A DNA stretch of 64,000 bases, taken from assembly GCA_007922195.1 (NCBI GenBank), contig ML681990.1:37957557-38021556 (forward strand), read 5' to 3'. The notes under the pieces are model-generated. The model ran no database searches. It was given only the letters and a program-made list of their open reading frames with translations, and had not been told where the DNA came from. The position numbers and the translations under genes were made by a program. Origin of the DNA: Podocnemis expansa. Taxonomy: Eukaryota > Chordata > Testudines > Podocnemididae. Positions 25,409 through 37,146 of this stretch are shown piece by piece. Numbering within the stretch: position 1 is the first letter of the stretch; each line of letters begins with the position of its first letter.

Positions 25409-25969
25409 AGGGCCCAGATCAATGCAAGGACTATTGGGGCTAAAGTCCCAGGCCCCAAATTAAAGGAGGTCCCCAGACTCCAGCCCTAAGGCCCTGCATA
25501 ATCTGGACCCGCTCAGCATTGCTGGTGCTGGAGGGAGGCAGAGTCCTGGAGCCAGAGACCAGGATCTGTGGAGCTCCTGCTCTGCCTTTGGGCTGGCTGG
25601 TCCACCCCTTGGATGGGGGTGGGCCAGCATGTGTTTGCTCTGCTCTGGGGGCAGGGCTGGCTGGTGTGGCGCATTGTGGCCTTTAGTGTGGCTGTCCAGA
25701 ACCTGTGACTCTGGAGGGGTGCGCTGGAGAGTGCACCACACACCAGCCAGCCTTGCCACCCTTGAGGACAGATCAGCCAGACTAGGGCCGGGGTAGGTGT
25801 GCCATAGAGAGTGGCCTTTGGCTGCAGGCTCCTTACAGCACCAGCCTACAGGCCTCTGTGGTGGGGTGCTGGGGCCCCAGGCGGGGGGTCCCGTGGTAGG
25901 GGGGGCAGACATGAGGGGGCCCATAAGGGTAGGCAGCCCAGAGCCATGAGGCCCTTCAGTCCAGCCCTA
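25409..25969. mobile_element. GC-rich hAT-like MITE
   Basis: The ends AGGGCCCAG and CCAGCCCTA are roughly inverted. The flanks GATATATC (25401-25408) and GATACATC (25970-25977) match at 7 of 8 bases. The open frame of 154 codons on the minus strand has no domain and follows GC content. Confidence 0.55.
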
Positions 25970-26261
25970 GATACATCAGCTTCTTCGAAAAGTGGTGTTG
26001 TATTATGTATTTTTGATACTTTAGGGGATCACATACTTAACAGTTTCTGGTATTTAAACAACAAACATTTTTAAGATATTGACTTAAAGAGGGTGTTTTT
26101 GTATTGCTATTGGGTAAGAATGACCTAATTCTAACTTTACTGGACCAAGTTGCATGCCTTCAGCATGGGCTTTGCACCTGATTTCTCCAAAGCCCCCTAG
26201 AGGACAGCACTTCTAAATGAAATGAGCAAAGCTCACAAACCATAAGAAGCAATTTCAAAAG

Positions 26262-26440
26262 GGATAGTCGTGTTAGTCTAGTCCAGTAAAAAAAAAAACA
26301 ACAATGAGTTGTGTGGCACTTTAAGACTAACAGATTTATTTTTTGCATGAGCTTTCGTGGAAGAAGATCCCACTCCCACGAAAGCTCATGCAAAAAATAA
26401 ATCTGTTAGTCTTAAAGTGCCACACAACTTGTTGTTTTCA
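26262..26440. mobile_element. Penelope-like inverted dimer with 54-bp perfect arms
   Basis: The left arm 26307-26360 and the right arm 26376-26429 are perfect reverse complements with a 15-bp spacer. Each arm reads CCACGAAAGCTCATGC, then ATAAATCTGTTAGTC and AAAGTGCCACACAACT away from the centre. The left arm continues to the family terminus (GATAGTCGTGTTAGTCTAG) and the right arm is truncated. The centre of symmetry falls in the stem II position of the hammerhead-like motif. Confidence 0.85.
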
Positions 26441-26982
26441 TAAGAATCAAGTATAAGGCCAAGAATCCTCACCTTCTGAGTTAACAAGTCATCCAAAGAA
26501 GAGTGAAACTGCAGAACCCCAAAACTGATGGCTTCAGGGAGAGGTAGTCATGACAACAGTGACCAGGCTTCACCAGCCTATCAACAAGTCTTGGCAGCTA
26601 AAGGAAGACTGCTCGTGACAAGAGCTGTACTAACAGCAATGCTGTCTGACTGCTTGACTGATGTTCCAGTTCCAATTTCAGGGCTGAATAGTTTCTGATT
26701 CCCCTGTTATGTCTTAAATATTCCTTTTTTTCTTTTTCTTTGTTCGTCTTTTGTTTCTGTTAACTGGAAAAGGTCCCAGCCTCTTTATTCTTTAATTTTA
26801 GGGTGTGAAAGTCTGAAGTGTGTGTGTGAGCACCAGTTAAGTTCATACTGGGGAAATGCCAGAAAATTCCCCAAATTTAAACAGCGTTTAGTACAGTCAC
26901 ATAAATAAATTTTTTAATGTGACATGTATTTTTCCTTTAAGTGTCCTAAGAACTTTAAAGGTGTCAGCTGTAAACTGACAAG

Positions 26983-27400
26983 GGGTACATCTACACTATG
27001 TGTTTAAGTTGACTTAAGGGCCCTTAAGTCGACGTAAACAGAGTCCTGTCTACACTGCAGGCAATAAAGTCGACTTTAAGGTCCAGTAAAGTTAACTTGA
27101 TAAGGTTCACTTATAAAGTCAACTGTACTGTTAAGTCGACTTTATTAAATCGACTTAAGGCAATGTGGACTCACTAAGTCGACTTAATAAAGTTGATTTA
27201 GTGCAGTGGGGCCATTAAGTCGACTTTATAAAGTCAAATTAAGCCAGGACACCCATTTAAAGTCAACTTTATAAAGTCGACTTAATGTAGTGTGGACTCA
27301 CTAAGTTGACTTAATAAGGTCTACTTAAAGTCGACTTTAAGTAGACTTTATTAAGTCAACTTAATAAAGTCGACTTAGCTTTTACAATGTAGTCATAGCC
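26983..27400. mobile_element. MITE of repeated AAGTCGACTT palindromes
   Basis: The ends GGTACATCTACACTATG and CATTGTAGTCATAGCC are inverted. The interior contains nine TCGA sites, nearly all in the context AAGTCGACTT, plus several decayed forms (GTTGAC, GTCAAC). 'GTCTACACTGCAG' occurs internally. It carries no open frame and looks like a Harbinger-type MITE. Confidence 0.65.
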
Positions 27401-27422
27401 AAGGAGTCCTGTGTCACTTTTA

Positions 27423-27845
27423 GGCTATGTCTACCTTAGAAGGTTAGTTCAAATTAACTGAAGATAAACTATTTAATTCGAACTAATAATTATTTGTTCG
27501 AATTAAGTTAATTCGAATTAACACAGCCATACTAGAAACCCTATTTCAGACTAGCATGTCCATGCACAGGACTTGCTAGTTTAAATGAGGTAGGGGGCGC
27601 TATTGCATAAGGAAAAATCAAGCTGTGGTTAATTCAAACTAACAGTTGTTTCGAATTAACACAGCTATATTGGGTTAATTTGAACTAGTTCGACTTAACC
27701 GTCACTTCGAACTTAAGGGAAGTTTTTATAGATTCGAACTAGGCTTTCCCTAGTTCAAACTAATGAAAGCTAGTGTGGGCATGCACTAATTTAGTTTGAA
27801 TTAAGCCTCCTTAATTTGAACTAAATTCGAAGTGTAGACATACCC
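27423..27845. mobile_element. MITE of repeated TTCGAA palindromes, TTA target duplication
   Basis: The ends GGCTATGTCTACC and GTGTAGACATACCC are inverted and flanked on both sides by TTA (27420-27422 and 27846-27848), the PIF/Harbinger target preference. The interior repeats AATTCGAATTAA and TAGTTCGAACTA-like palindromes, with eight TCGA sites. No coding capacity. Confidence 0.75.
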
Positions 27846-27998
27846 TTAAAGACTAACTGGTTTTTTTTCACATGACCTTTCATGGGAGGAAATCCCACTT
27901 TATCAGACTCTTGAAGAAGTGGAATTTCCTCCCATGAAAGTTCATGCAATAAATAAATTTCTTGCTGAACTAGACTAACACAGCTACCCATTTGGAAC
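27846..27998. mobile_element. Penelope-like inverted dimer
   Basis: Left antisense arm (AAAGACTAACTGG, ACCTTTCATGGGAGGAAAT, CCCACTTTATCAG) and right sense arm (GAAGAAGTGGAATTTCC, CCCATGAAAGTTCATGC, AATAAATAAATTTC), ending CTAACACAGCTACCCATTTG. The left arm begins exactly at the TTA flank of the neighbouring MITE. The right arm lacks the GTTAGTC...GCCAC block. Confidence 0.7.
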
Positions 27999-29544
27999 TT
28001 CCCATCTATAAACTTCTAAGCCAGCATTCTCAACCTACCTCTTATCAATGTTGTTTTAAGGCCTGTATTGAAATGTCTTTGCTGGGAGAGGGGAGGAGAA
28101 GGGGTTAGCGCCTCTCCCCCCACCTCATATACACACAACCTGTACAAGTTTGCTTGGTAACTGACTATGAGGTTGTGATTCAAACATTAGATGATTAGAT
28201 GATCATTTAGTTTTAGTATCCAAGTATTTAACCAGCTCTAAGTTGTAAATTTCACTGAGTTGATAAAAATCTTTAGTTGGAGTTTATCACAAGGCAGCCA
28301 TCTCATTAGATCTTTTTTTACAATTTAGAGGATGGATTATTTGTTGTATACCTCTGATGATTTCACTACTTTCATTTAATTACAGTCCAATATTGATGCT
28401 AACTTGATGCGATTTTTATTTCATAATTGTATTGCTTTATTCATAGTTTAGTATTAATGGTATCTTAGCTTCAGTGATTTTATTTTTAATTTTGTGTGTT
28501 TAATAGTTTTAATAAAATTTATAAAACTGATACTGAATCACATCTTTCAGTAAATGATGTGGCTCCAGAGCTTCTGAGGATGTGGATGGGTATAAGCCAG
28601 TCAGTCTAAAAGCCCTGACGATCTCCCTCTAATTAGTCTTTGATTCTGACAAATGTTAGTGAAAGAGCAGAATGGTGAGATGCATTCCATTTGTGCTATA
28701 TTAAGTTTAAATTGACAAAGAGACTTCCAAGAAGAAATGTTAGAGAGACAGGCTGAGAGACAGAATTGGAGTGGGGAAACAAACAAAGCAGAAAGGTAGA
28801 TTTTGAGTCTTCAGTGTAAAGATGGTAGCTGAAGAAGCCATGAGAAGGGATAAGATATCCCGAAGAAAGAGTACTGAGGGAAAGGATGAATATTTGATAA
28901 ATAGAACCTCATGGAAAATGAAAGGGGAAACAGGGGAATGAGCTAAGAAGAAACTAAAAGAACAAGAACAGTGAAACGAGAGCCTACAGAGGATGAAATC
29001 ACAAAAGTCAAGTGAGGACAGATTTTCTACAAGGGTATGATTAACAGGGACAGAAACAGCAGAGGGATTAAAGGTGATGAGGATGTGGCAGAAGCCCTAA
29101 AATATGGCGAGGAATAAGTCATTAGAAACTTTGATTGGAGCAGTGCAAGTAAGGTGGAGAGATTAGAAGCCAATTAGAAGGAGTTTAAAGGTGATATAGA
29201 AGGAGAGAAATTTAGGAATTTAAGGTGGTGGTATATTTACTGATTGTCAAAGACAAAGGGGAAATGGGAGATGAATTCACATGGAAGAAGAGGGTTTGGT
29301 CAAGAGTGAACTTATTTTAAGGATGAGCAAGTCAGAACATACTTGTATTTTGTAGAGAAGGAATTAGAAAGAGAGTGAGAAGTTGAGCAGAAAGGTGAGG
29401 AAGGAGTCAATAGAAGCAGGAAGCAATAAAGGGCAAGCAGGGTAGGCAGAAGGGTTAGAACAGGAAAACTGACAAGAGATCTCAGTCTTGGTGATGGGAA
29501 GATGATGCATCAGAAGAAGTGTTACCAGCAGATCGAGGGATGTG

Positions 29545-30101
29545 ATCATTCCCCTCTATTCTGCACTAGTGAGGCCACATCTGGAATACTGTGTCCAGTT
29601 TTGGGCTCCCCACTACAAAAAGGACATGGACAAATTAGAGAGAGTCCAGAGGAGGGCAACCAAAATGATCAAAGGGCTGGAGCACAAGCCCTATGAAGAA
29701 AGACTGAAGGAACTAGGCTTATTTAGCCTGCAGAAGAGAAGACTGAGGGGGGATTTGATAGCAACCTTCAACTACTTGAAGGGTTGCTCCAAGGAGGAGG
29801 GAGCTCGACTGTTCTCGGTAGTAACAGAGGGCAGAACGAGAAGCAATGGTTTCAAGTTACAGCTGGGGCGGTCCAGGCTGGATATTAGGAAAAACTTCCT
29901 TACTAGGCGAGTGGTGAAGCAGTGGAATAAGTTGCCTAGGGAGGTGGTGGAATCTCCATCTCTGGAGGTGTTCAAGTCCCAGCTGGACAAAACACTGACT
30001 GGGATGATCTAATGGGAGTGGTCCTGCTTCTTTTGGCAGGGGGTTGGACTAGATGACCTTGTGGGGTCCCTTCCAACCCTATGATTCTATGATTCTATGA
30101 A
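29545..30101 (+). mobile_element. CR1 LINE, 5'-truncated, with 3' tail
   Basis: This is the C-terminal part of CR1 ORF2 and the 3' UTR. The frame at 29542-30012 is open for 156 codons and carries '[20 protein letters not shown]' and '[18 protein letters not shown]', typical of CR1. The 3' end is TGGACTAGATGACCTTGTGG...CTTCCAACC followed by TATGATTCTATGATTCTATG, the CR1 octamer tail. It is the youngest-looking CR1 here. It lacks the endonuclease and RT core and so cannot act alone. Confidence 0.93.
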
Positions 30102-30807
30102 GAGGAGAGGCTGTTAGAAGTGTGATGAATCTTGATGATCTTTTTAGAAAAAATCAGCAATCTTGAGTGGAAAGGAAGGATGGTACATAATGGAGAAGAG
30201 TTTATATAAAAGTCAAACTGAGTGAATGGACTGCTAGGACCGTGCATTCTTTGACTAGGATATGGTAAAGCTGAAGAAGGGAATGGTTTTGTAATATAAG
30301 AAGTCAGTAGGATTGTGGGACATTTCAGGGGAATTCACTGAGGAGGTAACAGAGCAAACGAAGCGTTGGGAGTAATCTGTGTTTCAGGGTTTGGGAAACT
30401 GACCATGAGCAAGGAGAGAGGGACAGAAGAACAGAGGGTGTTGGAAAGTATACGGAAGAAAGTCAGTGACTGAGTCAATGCAAGAGGTGGAGCACAGCAT
30501 GTGGAGGAGGGCTTGAGACAAGAGAAGTCATGAATGTTAGACTTTGTTAGCTATTTTCCTAGCATTGCTTTTCCGTGTATATCACTGATGTGTTACCACT
30601 GGAAAGCAAACTGGTTGTGAAATGTAAGGGTAGTGCCCTGCTTGATTGAAATTGCAGGAGAAATGATCTATACAATAACAAATGGACAGTAGGTTTCCGC
30701 AAGACAATCATGTTATTAGGATGTGGCACACTGCATAGAAATGTTTGAGAACCAATACTTAGAAAAAGAATATTTACATATGAAAATCCAAATAAGTATA
30801 TTACATA

Positions 30808-31245
30808 CTAGCAGAAATACCCAGTGTCACTGGGGAAAATATAGTAAAAGATGTGATGAATGAACTACGTCAATTACATTAACATAGCATATTTTATTGG
30901 AAATACTTTTTCCTTCATCATATTACTTTAAGAAATTAAATTGCTAGTGCTATGCTTACAAAACACATTTACATTCAACTTATTGCCTGATAATAAACAT
31001 CATTTTTTTCTTCCTCGAGCAAGAACATACAAATTTTTCCCCATTCCAGCTCCTGAAGTAGCAACATATAGTTGACCACGACTGAAGCAGTCAAACCTCA
31101 AATCTACTCCCGCAACTTTGAATGTTTGTCCTTGTGATTTGTTAATAGATGTGGCAAATGCTAGGTGGAAGGGGAGCTGTAATCTTTTGAACTGGAACTG
31201 CATATCTGTAGGTATCATTGCTACCTCTTGCTATTAGTATGTGAC
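30808..31245 (-). mobile_element. Helitron 3' end with helicase C-terminus
   Basis: The minus-strand frame 31000-31218 encodes a Pif1/Helitron helicase C-terminus with 'LAFATSINKSQGQTF' and 'FSRGQLYVATS'. The minus strand then ends in a hairpin (CCCAGTGTCACTGGG, 30820-30834) followed by TATTTCTG and CTAG (30808-30811), and the next base outside is T. Hairpin plus CTAG plus T is the Helitron 3' terminus. The 5' limit is uncertain and related non-coding sequence may reach about 31460. The Rep domain and upstream helicase motifs are missing. Confidence 0.8.
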
Positions 31246-31884
31246 ACGCTTAACAGAAAAGTCCAGAAAATGCCTATGAACATGCGCTACTAAAAGCTAA
31301 TTATCAGTGGGCCAAATTGGGGTCCTGGGGGAACCAATTTTGAGATCTAACCAAGCCAGTTTTTAAGTTATGAAATCAGTAATATCCATGCAAAATTTTG
31401 TGCTTCTAGCTCTTACTGTTTCAGCACAAACAAACAAACATTCTAAAATATTTATAAAATTACCGGTATTTATCTAATAATGTTGTGTTGTGATGAAACA
31501 TGTTTCTTTAAAATGCAGAATATTAAGAATGTCTTTTTTCTGGCATAGATTTGCCCAAACATTTTGGAGTTGTAGCATGGGTAACCAGCTTCCTTCTGAG
31601 CAACTGCGTTTACAGCTGCTTGGATTGTCCTAACTTCAGGAGGAAAAGCAGGGGTACAGATGGGCAGGAAGTAAAAGCAGCCCGGCCTTCATGAGCCTTT
31701 CCACACGGAAATGTAAGGTCACCTTGAAAAGAGGTGAGGCAACTTATTTCCTCCCAGCATGAGGGGAGCAGGGGGGGGAATTATGACTTTTGCTGCTGCC
31801 CCTAGGATTGTACCCCACCAAACAGAACTAGGACTGAATTTTCTATCTAGCCCTGTATGTCTGTGTGTGGGGGGGATGCAACTA

Positions 31885-32945
31885 TGGGTATGTCCACATG
31901 AGAGTTTTATTTCGAAACAACAGCTGTTGTTTCGATAAAACTTACGTCCAGACAACGTTTTGTTATTTCGAAAGGACAGGACTCTGTCCTTTTGAAATAA
32001 GGGCAGTTACTTCAAAACCGTTAAATCTCGTCTGGAATCAAAATAACCCTTGTTTCGAAAGGGTTGTTTCAAAACAACGTGGTTAGGACACGTTGTTTCG
32101 AAACACCCCTGTTTTGAAACAGGGGTTTGAACTTCCTCCCAGGGTGCTATGCACCCTGGGAGTAAGTCCCATCCCCCCCCAGCACCCTAGCCAATGTGCT
32201 AGGTGAGGCAGGGAGGGGTGAAGGAGGCTGGTGGGTCCCAGCCCCTCCACCAGCTTTCCCAGCTGTGGGCACTAGCCTGCAGCCGGGGGACCCCTGACTC
32301 CCCTGCCGGGAGGTGGGAGGGGTATCCACTCGCCAGGCTGCAGCCCCGGCGCTGCTCTAGCCTGGGCGGGGTGATGGGAGCGGGAGCTGCTCACCCCACT
32401 GGAGCCCTAGGGCTGCTCTAACCCGGGCGGAGTGGTGGGAGTGGGACCTGCTCACCCCACTGCAGCCCCAGGGCTGCTGCATCCCCTGTGGGGTGGCGGG
32501 AGCGGGACCCGCTCACCCTGCTGGAACCTCAGAACTGCTCTAGCCCAGGCGGGGTGGTGAGAGTGGGACCTGCTCGCCCCACTGCAGCCCTGGGGCTGCT
32601 GCAGCCCCCAAGGGGTGGCGGAAGCGGGACACCAGAGCCTGGGCTGTGGGGCAGAGACAGGGGCCGCAGCTCCTGCCAGCCCCACAGTCGCCCTGAGCCC
32701 AGGTGGCGGGAAAGAGCTAGGGCCACCCAGAGTGAGAGCCAGGCAGGGGATTGGGTGGCAACATGGCCCTGCCAGGGGGCCATGTTGCCACACCTCCAAG
32801 GGTGCCCCTCTCAGGGAATCGAAATAGCATGTCCACACACAGGGCATGCTGTTTCAGTTGGAGGGCCCTGCCTTATTTTTAATTATTTTTTTTAAATTCA
32901 AAATAAGTCCTTTCGAAATAAAACTTTGTGTGTGCACATAGCCTG
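31885..32945. mobile_element. MITE with TTTCGAAA motifs enclosing a GC-rich tandem array
   Basis: The inverted ends are GGGTATGTCCACATGAG... and ...GTGTGCACATAGCC, and the similarity extends through AGTTTTATTTCGAAA on both sides (about 35 bases). Near the ends are six TCGA sites in TTTCGAAA context. The interior (about 32110-32880) is GC-rich and carries a 61-bp minisatellite. Long frames in that part (for example 32488-32895) are by-products of composition. Confidence 0.75.
32338..32636 (+). repeat. 61-bp minisatellite, five units with alternating types
   Basis: Units start at 32338, 32399, 32460, 32521 and 32582, exactly 61 bases apart. Units 2 and 4 share a GCTCTA..CCCGGGCGG type core, while units 3 and 5 share GCTGCTGCA..CCCC...GGGGTGGCGG. 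This suggests a 122-bp dimer period. The last unit is incomplete. Confidence 0.85.
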
Positions 32946-33157
32946 TGTAACATCCTTACTTGTTCATTTGCTTGTTTTAAGTGATAGCATTTTGTTAACT
33001 GTGTAATGCACAATTTACATTATTGTTATCTAGCAACTTTAACTGTCAAAGTGTTGAGGTTTTAGAAGAAGAAACTAGGATTTGCCATACAAGGTCATAC
33101 AGTTAACATTAGTATGCTGCCTGTAGGCTGGTCAATACCATATGCTTTAACGGAGGG

Positions 33158-33200
33158 CAAAACCAAATCAAACCAAACCAAACCAAACAAAAAAAAAGGA
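33158..33200 (+). repeat. A-rich simple repeat (AACCA-type)
   Basis: Short run of AAACC and AACCA units passing into a poly-A stretch. No function is implied. Confidence 0.8.
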
Positions 33201-33511
33201 AAAAAGAAAACCACCATACACTACACATAGCCAGTTACACAATCCTGTTCCTGGAGACGAGGTGCCAGGATTCCATACTGACGCCTGGAATGTGAGGTTC
33301 AATTGCTCCTATCTTAGCATGCATTCCAAAATGCAAAATGAAGTATTAATAATAGAATAATCATAGATGTCTAGGTGGAGAAATTATGGAGCTGGTTGGG
33401 TGGAGAAAATAGGGCATTCTAGCAACCCTAGGCTCGCACCGCCTCCTCCTCCTCTTTCCCAAGTCCTCAGTTCTTTCTTGATGTGCCAGAGAAGAAAGCC
33501 AGAGTCAGAAC

Positions 33512-33843
33512 CAGAGGCATTGCTGGCACCTGGCACACGGGTCCCATGCCCCAAATCCCGGCGCCAGTGCCACGGGTCGTGGCACAGCCCCTACCTCTCC
33601 CAGTCTCCGGCCCATGGTGGCAGCCGCTGCTTCTGGCCCCTTCCTAGGCCAGGCGGCCCCACGGCCACGGCTGCCGCTCTCTGCCCTGTCCCTGGCCGGG
33701 GATCTGGGGCCCAGCTGGCACAGCAGGTGCCAGAGGCTGGATCGGGCCTGAGCACCGAATTGGGGCTGGAAACATGGCCTGCAGTCAGGGGGCAGGGCCT
33801 CGGCCAGTGCCCCGGGTCCTTCCCCAGGGCAGCAATGCTCCTG
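33512..33843 (+). mobile_element. GC-rich hAT MITE family, copy 2
   Basis: The ends CAGAGGCATTGCTGG and CAGCAATGCTCCTG are inverted. The flanks GTCAGAAC (33504-33511) and GTCTGAAA (33844-33851) match at 6 of 8 bases. The interior blocks GGGGATCTGGGGCCCAGCTG and CAGTGCCCCGGGTCCTTCC recur in the other copies. The open frames of 160 and 174 codons on the two strands have no domain. Confidence 0.7.
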
Positions 33844-35089
33844 GTCTGAAAAACAAATTGTTGCTAGCTTTAAATTCTGAATGTGAGGAGAGTCTATGCA
33901 CAGCCACTTTCCAGTGTGGGCTAAATATTTGTAATGAAACTGGTCAATATGGTGCACTGGAAAAAAAAAACCCAGAAAACGATCTTTTGTTGATATTAGT
34001 AATGCTAGAGTATGGGAGTAGGAGTGCACTGCTAGCCATCTGTGTGTATTTCACATGGTTTTGTAAATTGATTTACTACAGAATCTCTATCTGGTGTTAT
34101 ATACTTTACCAGTAATCTGATCCTCCATTAAGATATACTATTCTGCCTTCTGTCTTGTACTTTAATCAGTAAGAACAAAATTATTACTCCATAAAATAAC
34201 GTGTGGTTATTGCTGTCACTTACTTATATTTGGTTATCTGTTTGATGTTCAGAATATTATTGCTACTTTGTATAGAATACAGCAAAACAGACAAAAGCAT
34301 TCTGTCCATGGAATTTAAGTCTAAACTCAAATTAATATTAGTGAGAGTCAATGTAAAATATCTAAGTTATAAACAGGAAAATAAACCTCACTGAATGGTA
34401 GTTCCTCTCATTTATATTGAAATCTCACCTTCATTTCCTGTCCAAACTAAAGCTGCTAGTTTTCTGTGGCAGCTGTAAAAGTTTGTAATTTTGAATTAAA
34501 ATTAAATTTATTTTAATTATACTTTCAATATTTCAAAGAGCAAAAGACTTCAAATGAACAATGGTTCAGTGCTATTTTAAAAGCCTTTGTATTACTTATG
34601 AAAGACATAAATTGCCTATGGCCTGGTCTGTGCTACAAACTTAAGTAAACAAAAGCTGCCTTACATTGACCTAATAATGTATGTGTCTTCACTACCAGTC
34701 CTTTCCGCCAACCTAACTTGTCTGTAAGGAGAGGGGGCGTAGCACTTAAATTGATGTTGATGAGTCAACGGAGTGGCAGTGTAGAGGAAGCACTATATAA
34801 GTCGAGTGACTAGGCCTCCTGGAGGTGCCCAACAATGCAGCATTGTGATTCCTCTGGAGATCATTTTCAACTCTGCTGCAGAGCAGCCAGGTACAAAGGA
34901 AACAGCCCCACCTCTGTTGAAGCCCTAGGAAGTTTTAAATTTCCATTTCCTGTTTGGTCAGCATGGAGAGCTTGCCAGCACAGCTGATCATGGTGACTAA
35001 ATAACCCAAACACGTTCCAGCCTGTAATACTTAGAAGATGGTGGGTCTTATTGGTCTGTGGGGAGAAGCAGGCACAGCTATGATCCACC

Positions 35090-36580
35090 CCAAAAAATGT
35101 AGAGATCTATGAAAAGATTGTATAGTGACTGGTGGACAAAGTCTACACCAGGGACACACATCAGTGCTGCATGAAAAGCAAAGAACTTGAGCAAGCACAC
35201 TGGAAGACAAGGGAGACGAACAGCCATTCTGGTTGTGCACCATAGATGTGCCACTACTGCAATGAGCTGTGCGCAGTTCTTGGAGGTAACCCAACCACTA
35301 CCCTCAGTCAAAGCATGTATACCTTCCAGGAGTCCTTGGCCTCCTCAGCAAACAACAAGAAGGACATCATGGATGGAAGAAGAGGAGAATGGGAGTGGGA
35401 ATCCATTCTCCTCAAGAACCAGGCACTGTTTGTAGCTCAGAGCAATTGAGCTGATTAAAAGAGCATGATGGCCAAGTATGCCAAGTAGAAAAGCACCTTT
35501 GATGAGTATGCAGTCCCAATCAAACTGTAGGCTTTATATCCTCTGATGTTTCATGTGTAATATGAAGAAGAAGTGAGGTGCAGTGAGTGTCTGCTTCCAC
35601 AGTGGCCACTCCAGCTACACTGGGATGAACACTGTTCATGTGCACCGGAATGAAACAGGAATCCTCTATGGAGATCACCAGGAAACTTTCCTGGAGCTAC
35701 TCTGCTATCCTTTGCAGAAGGCTTCTGGGGAGGGCTTCTGGATTTTGTGGTCCCTCAGCCATGGTTTCTTTGACTGGAAGAGATTGGCATTGATCTCAGA
35801 AGCTGCAAGTCCAGGGTGACTGCTATCAGCAGTGTTAAGGGAAGGGCTGGATAGGCTTCTTGTGTTTCTCATGGTCACAGACTCCCCATTCCTGGAGCTG
35901 CCTCAGACAAAAACTGCAGTTTGTGAGTCCTAATGCTGGTCCCTGTTGCCAAAGCAACATCCATGTTACTGGAGGTGGGAACATTGTCCATCTGCTCATC
36001 TGTGCTTGCAACATGGGTTTCCCACAACTTGCAGCACAAGTCCCATCACCCATGCCACTGGACCATATGATACTGGAATAGCAAACCAGTTCATTGAATT
36101 TCTAGGGATTATAATTGTGTTCTGTGTTACACTTGAGTGTGATAAGAGGAGTGCTTAATATGCAGAAGGTCCTGGGTTTAAGCCCCAGGAGGTTGGACTC
36201 GATCTCATGAGTTCCCTTCCAACGCTATGGTTCGGTTCTGTTCTGAGTGATTTTTACATAGCAGCCTTGCACTAGAGCCAGGATATGCAGTGACAACAGT
36301 AGCCTTGCTCTTTGCATGGCTTTCACCAGAAAGCTTGGCCTTCAGCAGATCCTCCACGGTGGCAGAGAGACTGTTGCAGATTAGAAGGCGAAAAAAGAGA
36401 ACTTGTGATGACATAATGAACACCTCCAGGACAGCTGACACAGACCTAAGAGCCTGGAGGATTTCATTGTCTGAAAAACTGAACATGAACATGGGAAGCA
36501 GGAGACCAGACCAGGTCCAGGAACACGCATGTGCCATGCTGGATGAGATGCTGTGGATTTTGAAAAACCAATGAAACATA
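35090..36580 (+). pseudogene. SANT/Myb-like DNA-binding protein of Harbinger, broken
   Basis: DNA around 35160-35260 matches in order the turtle Harbinger second protein: a short tract equivalent to CRVKVKELRQAY is represented by 'CCMKSKELEQAH' in a plus-strand frame, followed by 'RCHYCNELCAVLGG'. The frame 36290-36574 encodes the C-terminal region with 'RRRKKRTCDDIMNTS'. Stops and frame changes lie between, and a SINE-like insertion interrupts it. In Harbinger elements this protein binds the element ends and helps the transposase. The assignment is by pattern memory. Confidence 0.55.
36120..36242 (+). mobile_element. SINE-like fragment with B-box and CR1-like tail
   Basis: GGGTTTAAGCCCCAGG resembles a tRNA-derived B box. 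It is followed directly by AGGTTGGACTCGATCTCATG and CCCTTCCAACGCTATGG, a CR1-type 3' tail. This fits the tRNA-CR1 SINEs of turtles, here truncated, and it lies within the Harbinger remnant. Confidence 0.5.
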
Positions 36581-37146
36581 GTGAGGCATCTGGCTGAATG
36601 TCAGGAAAAGCATCTTGAGGCTAGACTCCCTCTGCAGCCCCTGCAAAATGGTCTGCAAGCATTGGCCTGTTCCCAGTCCTCCTCCTACAAATGTTTCAGG
36701 AGGTGGAGAGGGAGACGATGCAATACCCTTTCACTCAACACCAGGGGACTGTTCGAAGAACAAAAAGCCTTTGATGGACAAGATTTCTCTGCTTTCACAG
36801 ACAAGCTGCATTTGTTTCACCTTTCCCTATTTTATCACATCACTTGCCCAAGGTTAAATTATTTTCTTGTTCTTTCTGATTCTTTATGTTTGTGCAATAA
36901 AATGTTTTGTGAATGAAATACTCTTTATTTTTTCCCATCATTGGGGTTGGGGGGGGGAAGGGGTTGTATAGGGAGAATGATGCAAAAAAGAGGAAGGTAT
37001 GGGAAAGCACGATGCCAGTAAGCTCCATAGTTACTGTGACTCATTAGTGAAATGGCTTTTCAAAGCCCCCCCCGGATGCAGGGCCACTTGCTGAGTGCTT
37101 CTTATTGTCTTGGGATCCAGCTGCTCAAAATTAGCTGCCAGCCTAT

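Noticed and set aside
33367..34029. Frames of 160 and 174 codons on opposite strands
   Set aside because: Both coincide with the GC-rich hAT MITE copy at 33512-33843 and have no known domain.
36150..36180. tRNA-like B box, considered as a tRNA gene
   Set aside because: No cloverleaf or A box could be seen. A CR1-type tail follows directly, so it fits a truncated SINE.
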